Source: Fasciola hepatica | Taxonomy: Eukaryota > Platyhelminthes > Trematoda > Plagiorchiida > Fasciolidae | NCBI GenBank assembly: GCA_948099385.1 | Contig: CANUEZ040000209.1 | Span: 2,294,001-2,358,000, forward strand | Reading direction: 5' to 3' | DNA: 64,000 bases | Part shown: piece after piece, positions 62,129-64,000 of the stretch | How positions within the stretch are numbered: position 1 is the stretch's first letter | Layout: the number at the start of each line of letters is the position of its first letter | Made by a program: the position numbers and the translations under genes | Notes under the pieces: generated by a model | The model's database searches: none | What the model saw: only the letters and a program-made list of their open reading frames with translations | Told to the model about the DNA's origin: nothing

Positions 62129-63820
62129 TTGTGGTTTGCGTGTTCGACTGACATTCGTTCACCCCAACCCTTGTTCTTGTCCCGTGTGGGCTCTGTCCAT
62201 GTGCAATGCTCATGATTCCCTTAGCGGATCAAACAGCTGTACAGTGCTTCCATAATTTTCAATGGTCAGTACAGTGTTCAAGCTGCATGGAGAATCATAT
62301 TATACAAATCTACTCTGCTACTGCTCTATTGCATTGTGTGAGCAATCTGTGTGGATTGTTCATAAGGGAGTGCCTTGGTTTTACTTAGGCCCATAAATAG
62401 AGAAGTGATGGAACATATGATTGGATCGGTGTGCGAGAATTTGGTTGTTACCTTTCAAAGCGAAAGCGAAAGCCGAAGCCAATTTAGGGATTGTGATATA
62501 TCATGTATTGTATATGTTGAACAAAGCGTTGAGACCCATATTGGATAGCCTTGTGATTTCGGTGTTCGACTGACATTCGTTCACCCCAACCCTTGTTCGT
62601 GTCCCCGTGTGGGCTCTGTCCATGTGCAATGCTCATGTTTCCCTTAGCGGATCAAACAGCTGTACAGTGCTTCCATCATTTTCAATGGTCAGTTCAGTGT
62701 TCAAGCTGCATGGAGAATCATATTATACAAATCTACTCTGCTACTGCTCTATTGCATTGTATGAGCAATCTGTGTGGGGATTGTTCATAAAGGAATGCCT
62801 TGGTTTTACTTAGGCCCATAAATAGAGAAGTGATGGAACATAGGATTGGATCGGTGTGCGAGAATTTGGTTGTTACCGTTCAAAGCGAAAGCGAAAGCCG
62901 AAGCCAATTCGGGGATTGTGCTATATCATGTATTGTATATGTTGAACAAAGCGTTCAGACCCATATCGGATAGCTTTGTGGTTTGGGTGTTCGACTGACA
63001 TTCGTTCACCCCAACCCTTGTTCGTGTCCCGTGTGGGCTCTGTCCATGTGCAATGCTCATGATTCCCTTAGCGGATCAAACAGCTGTACAGTGCTTCCAT
63101 AATTTTCAATGGTCAGTTCAGTGTTCAAGCTGCATGGAGAATCATATTATACAAATCTACTCTGCTACTGCTCTATTGCATTGTGTGAGCAATCTGTGTG
63201 GATTGTTCATAAGGGAGTGCCTTGGTTTTACTTAGGCCCATAAATAGAGAAGTGATGGAACATAGGATTGGATCGGTGTGCGAGAATTTGGTTGTTACCT
63301 TTCAAAGCGAAAGCGAAAGCCGAAGCCAATTTAGGGATTGTGATATATCATGTATTGTATATGTTGAACAAAGCGTTGAGACCCATATGGGATAGCCTTG
63401 TGGTTTGGGTTTTCGACTGACATTCGTTCACCCCAACCCTTGTTCGTGTCCCCGTGTGGGCTCTGTCCATGTGCAATGCTCATGATTCCCTTAGCGGATC
63501 AAACAGCTGTACAGTGCTTCCATAATTTTCAATGGTCAGTTCAGTGTTCAAGCTGCATGGAGAATCATATTATACAAATCTACTCTGCTACTGCTCTTTT
63601 GCATTGTATGAGCAATCTGTGTGGATTGTTCATAAGGGAATGCCTTGGTTTTACTTATGCCCATAAATAGAGAATTGATGGAACATAGGATTGGATCGGT
63701 GTGCGAGAATTTGGTTGTTACCGTTCAAAGCGAAAGCGAAAGCCGAAGCCAATTTGGGGGTTGTGCTATATCATGTATTGTATATGTTGAACAAAGCGTT
63801 GAGACCCATATTGGATAGCT
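62020..63820 (+). repeat. Units 147-150: 847-bp echo with TACCTTTC and GATATATC variants
   Basis: Anchors are at 62129, 62551, 62976 and 63398, with lengths 422, 425, 422 and 423. Units 147 and 149 both have the CCCG deletion, CATAAGGGAGTGCC (62362 and 63209), TTACCTTTCAAAG and TTGTGATATATC. The last two variants also occur at the end of unit 146 (62028 and 62068), so three nearby units carry them. Units 148 and 150 differ at CTCATGTTTCCC and the GG insertion. This is a dimer-scale duplication followed by point change. Confidence 0.83.
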
Positions 63821-64000
63821 TTGTGGTTTGGGTGTTCGACTGACATTCGTTCACCCCAACCCTTGTTCGTGTCCCCGTGTGGGCTCTGTCCATGTGCAAT
63901 GCTCATGATTCCCTTAGCGGATCAAACAGCTGTACAGTGCTTCCATCATTTTCAATGGTCAGTTCAGTGTTCAAGCTGCATGGAGAATCATATTATACAA
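63821..64000 (+). repeat. Partial monomer at the right edge
   Basis: The last 180 bp are the first part of another monomer, cut by the window at ATTATACAA. The array continues beyond the window on this side too, so its total length and both flanks are unknown. Confidence 0.95.

Larger units (their letters stand above)
1..64000 (+). repeat. Satellite array, 423-bp monomer, head to tail
   Basis: The whole window is one tandem array. The anchor motif TTGTGGTTTGGG (or a one- or two-base variant) recurs at 304, 727, 1150 and so on to 63821, always on the same strand and always 421-425 bp after the previous one. By eye, monomers differ from each other at roughly 5-15 positions, so identity is about 96-99%. 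There is no inversion, no insertion above 2 bp and no unique sequence. One monomer counted by hand is 44% GC (83 C, 105 G in 423 bp). Arrays of this kind are typical of eukaryotic constitutive heterochromatin. Which compartment (centromere, pericentromere, subtelomere) cannot be decided without flanks. The monomer family is not one I recognise. Confidence 0.98.

Noticed and set aside
1..64000. CRISPR array
   Set aside because: There are no short repeats separated by unique spacers; the repeat is 423 bp and contiguous.
1..64000. Tandem-repeat protein gene or multi-exon repeat domain
   Set aside because: Although 423 is a multiple of three, each monomer has stops in every frame and indels of 1-2 bp are tolerated throughout.
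1..64000. Ribosomal RNA, 5S or tRNA gene repeat
   Set aside because: No conserved rRNA or tRNA segments or fold are recognisable in the monomer; only short Pol III-like boxes are present.
1..64000. Transposable element insertion or terminal repeats
   Set aside because: No spacing between anchors departs from 421-425 bp, so there is no room for an insertion and no target-site duplication is seen.

Overview
The window is one uninterrupted head-to-tail satellite array. From the first base to the last it repeats a single monomer of about 423 bp, always in the same orientation. Using the first base of the motif TTGTGGTTTGGG as anchor, I placed 151 anchors from 304 to 63821. That gives 150 complete monomers in 63517 bp (mean 423.4 bp), plus a partial monomer at each edge. 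Every monomer is 421-425 bp long. Nothing longer than 2 bp is inserted anywhere, so there is no gene, transposon, RNA gene or unique spacer in the 64 kb.

The organism is almost certainly a eukaryote, because long homogeneous satellite of this kind is typical of centromeric, pericentromeric or subtelomeric heterochromatin. I do not recognise the monomer and cannot name a clade. One unit counted by hand (60435-60857) is about 44% GC, with a CpG observed/expected ratio near 0.63. Several variable sites are C/T changes at CpG, which would fit methylated DNA.

The information lies in the variants. About 45 of the 150 monomers carry a 2-bp GG insertion at one hypervariable site (425-bp class) and the rest are 423 bp, with small 1-bp changes giving 421, 422 and 424 bp. 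Shared rare variants reveal local higher-order repeats. Dimer steps (846-848 bp) occur at about 9.2-11.0, 26.6-28.3, 29.0-30.8, 41.4-43.1, 60.4-62.1 and 62.0-63.8 kb. Trimer steps (1269 or 1273 bp) occur at 39.2-41.8 and 56.2-58.7 kb. A four-unit step (1693 bp) occurs at 52.2-54.3 kb. Five-unit steps (2114-2118 bp) occur at 17.2-21.5, 22.2-25.8 and 32.1-36.3 kb. Some rare haplotypes recur 16-39 kb apart, which points to exchange or amplification on a longer scale.

Short open frames of 60-140 codons recur in every monomer only because the monomer is homogeneous. They are interrupted by indels, mostly lack an ATG near the start, and never read through a monomer, so I annotate no coding sequence. 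Every monomer also contains a GAAAGC-type mini-repeat, an overlapping palindrome around ACAGCTGTACAG and a weak Pol III-like A/B-box pair.
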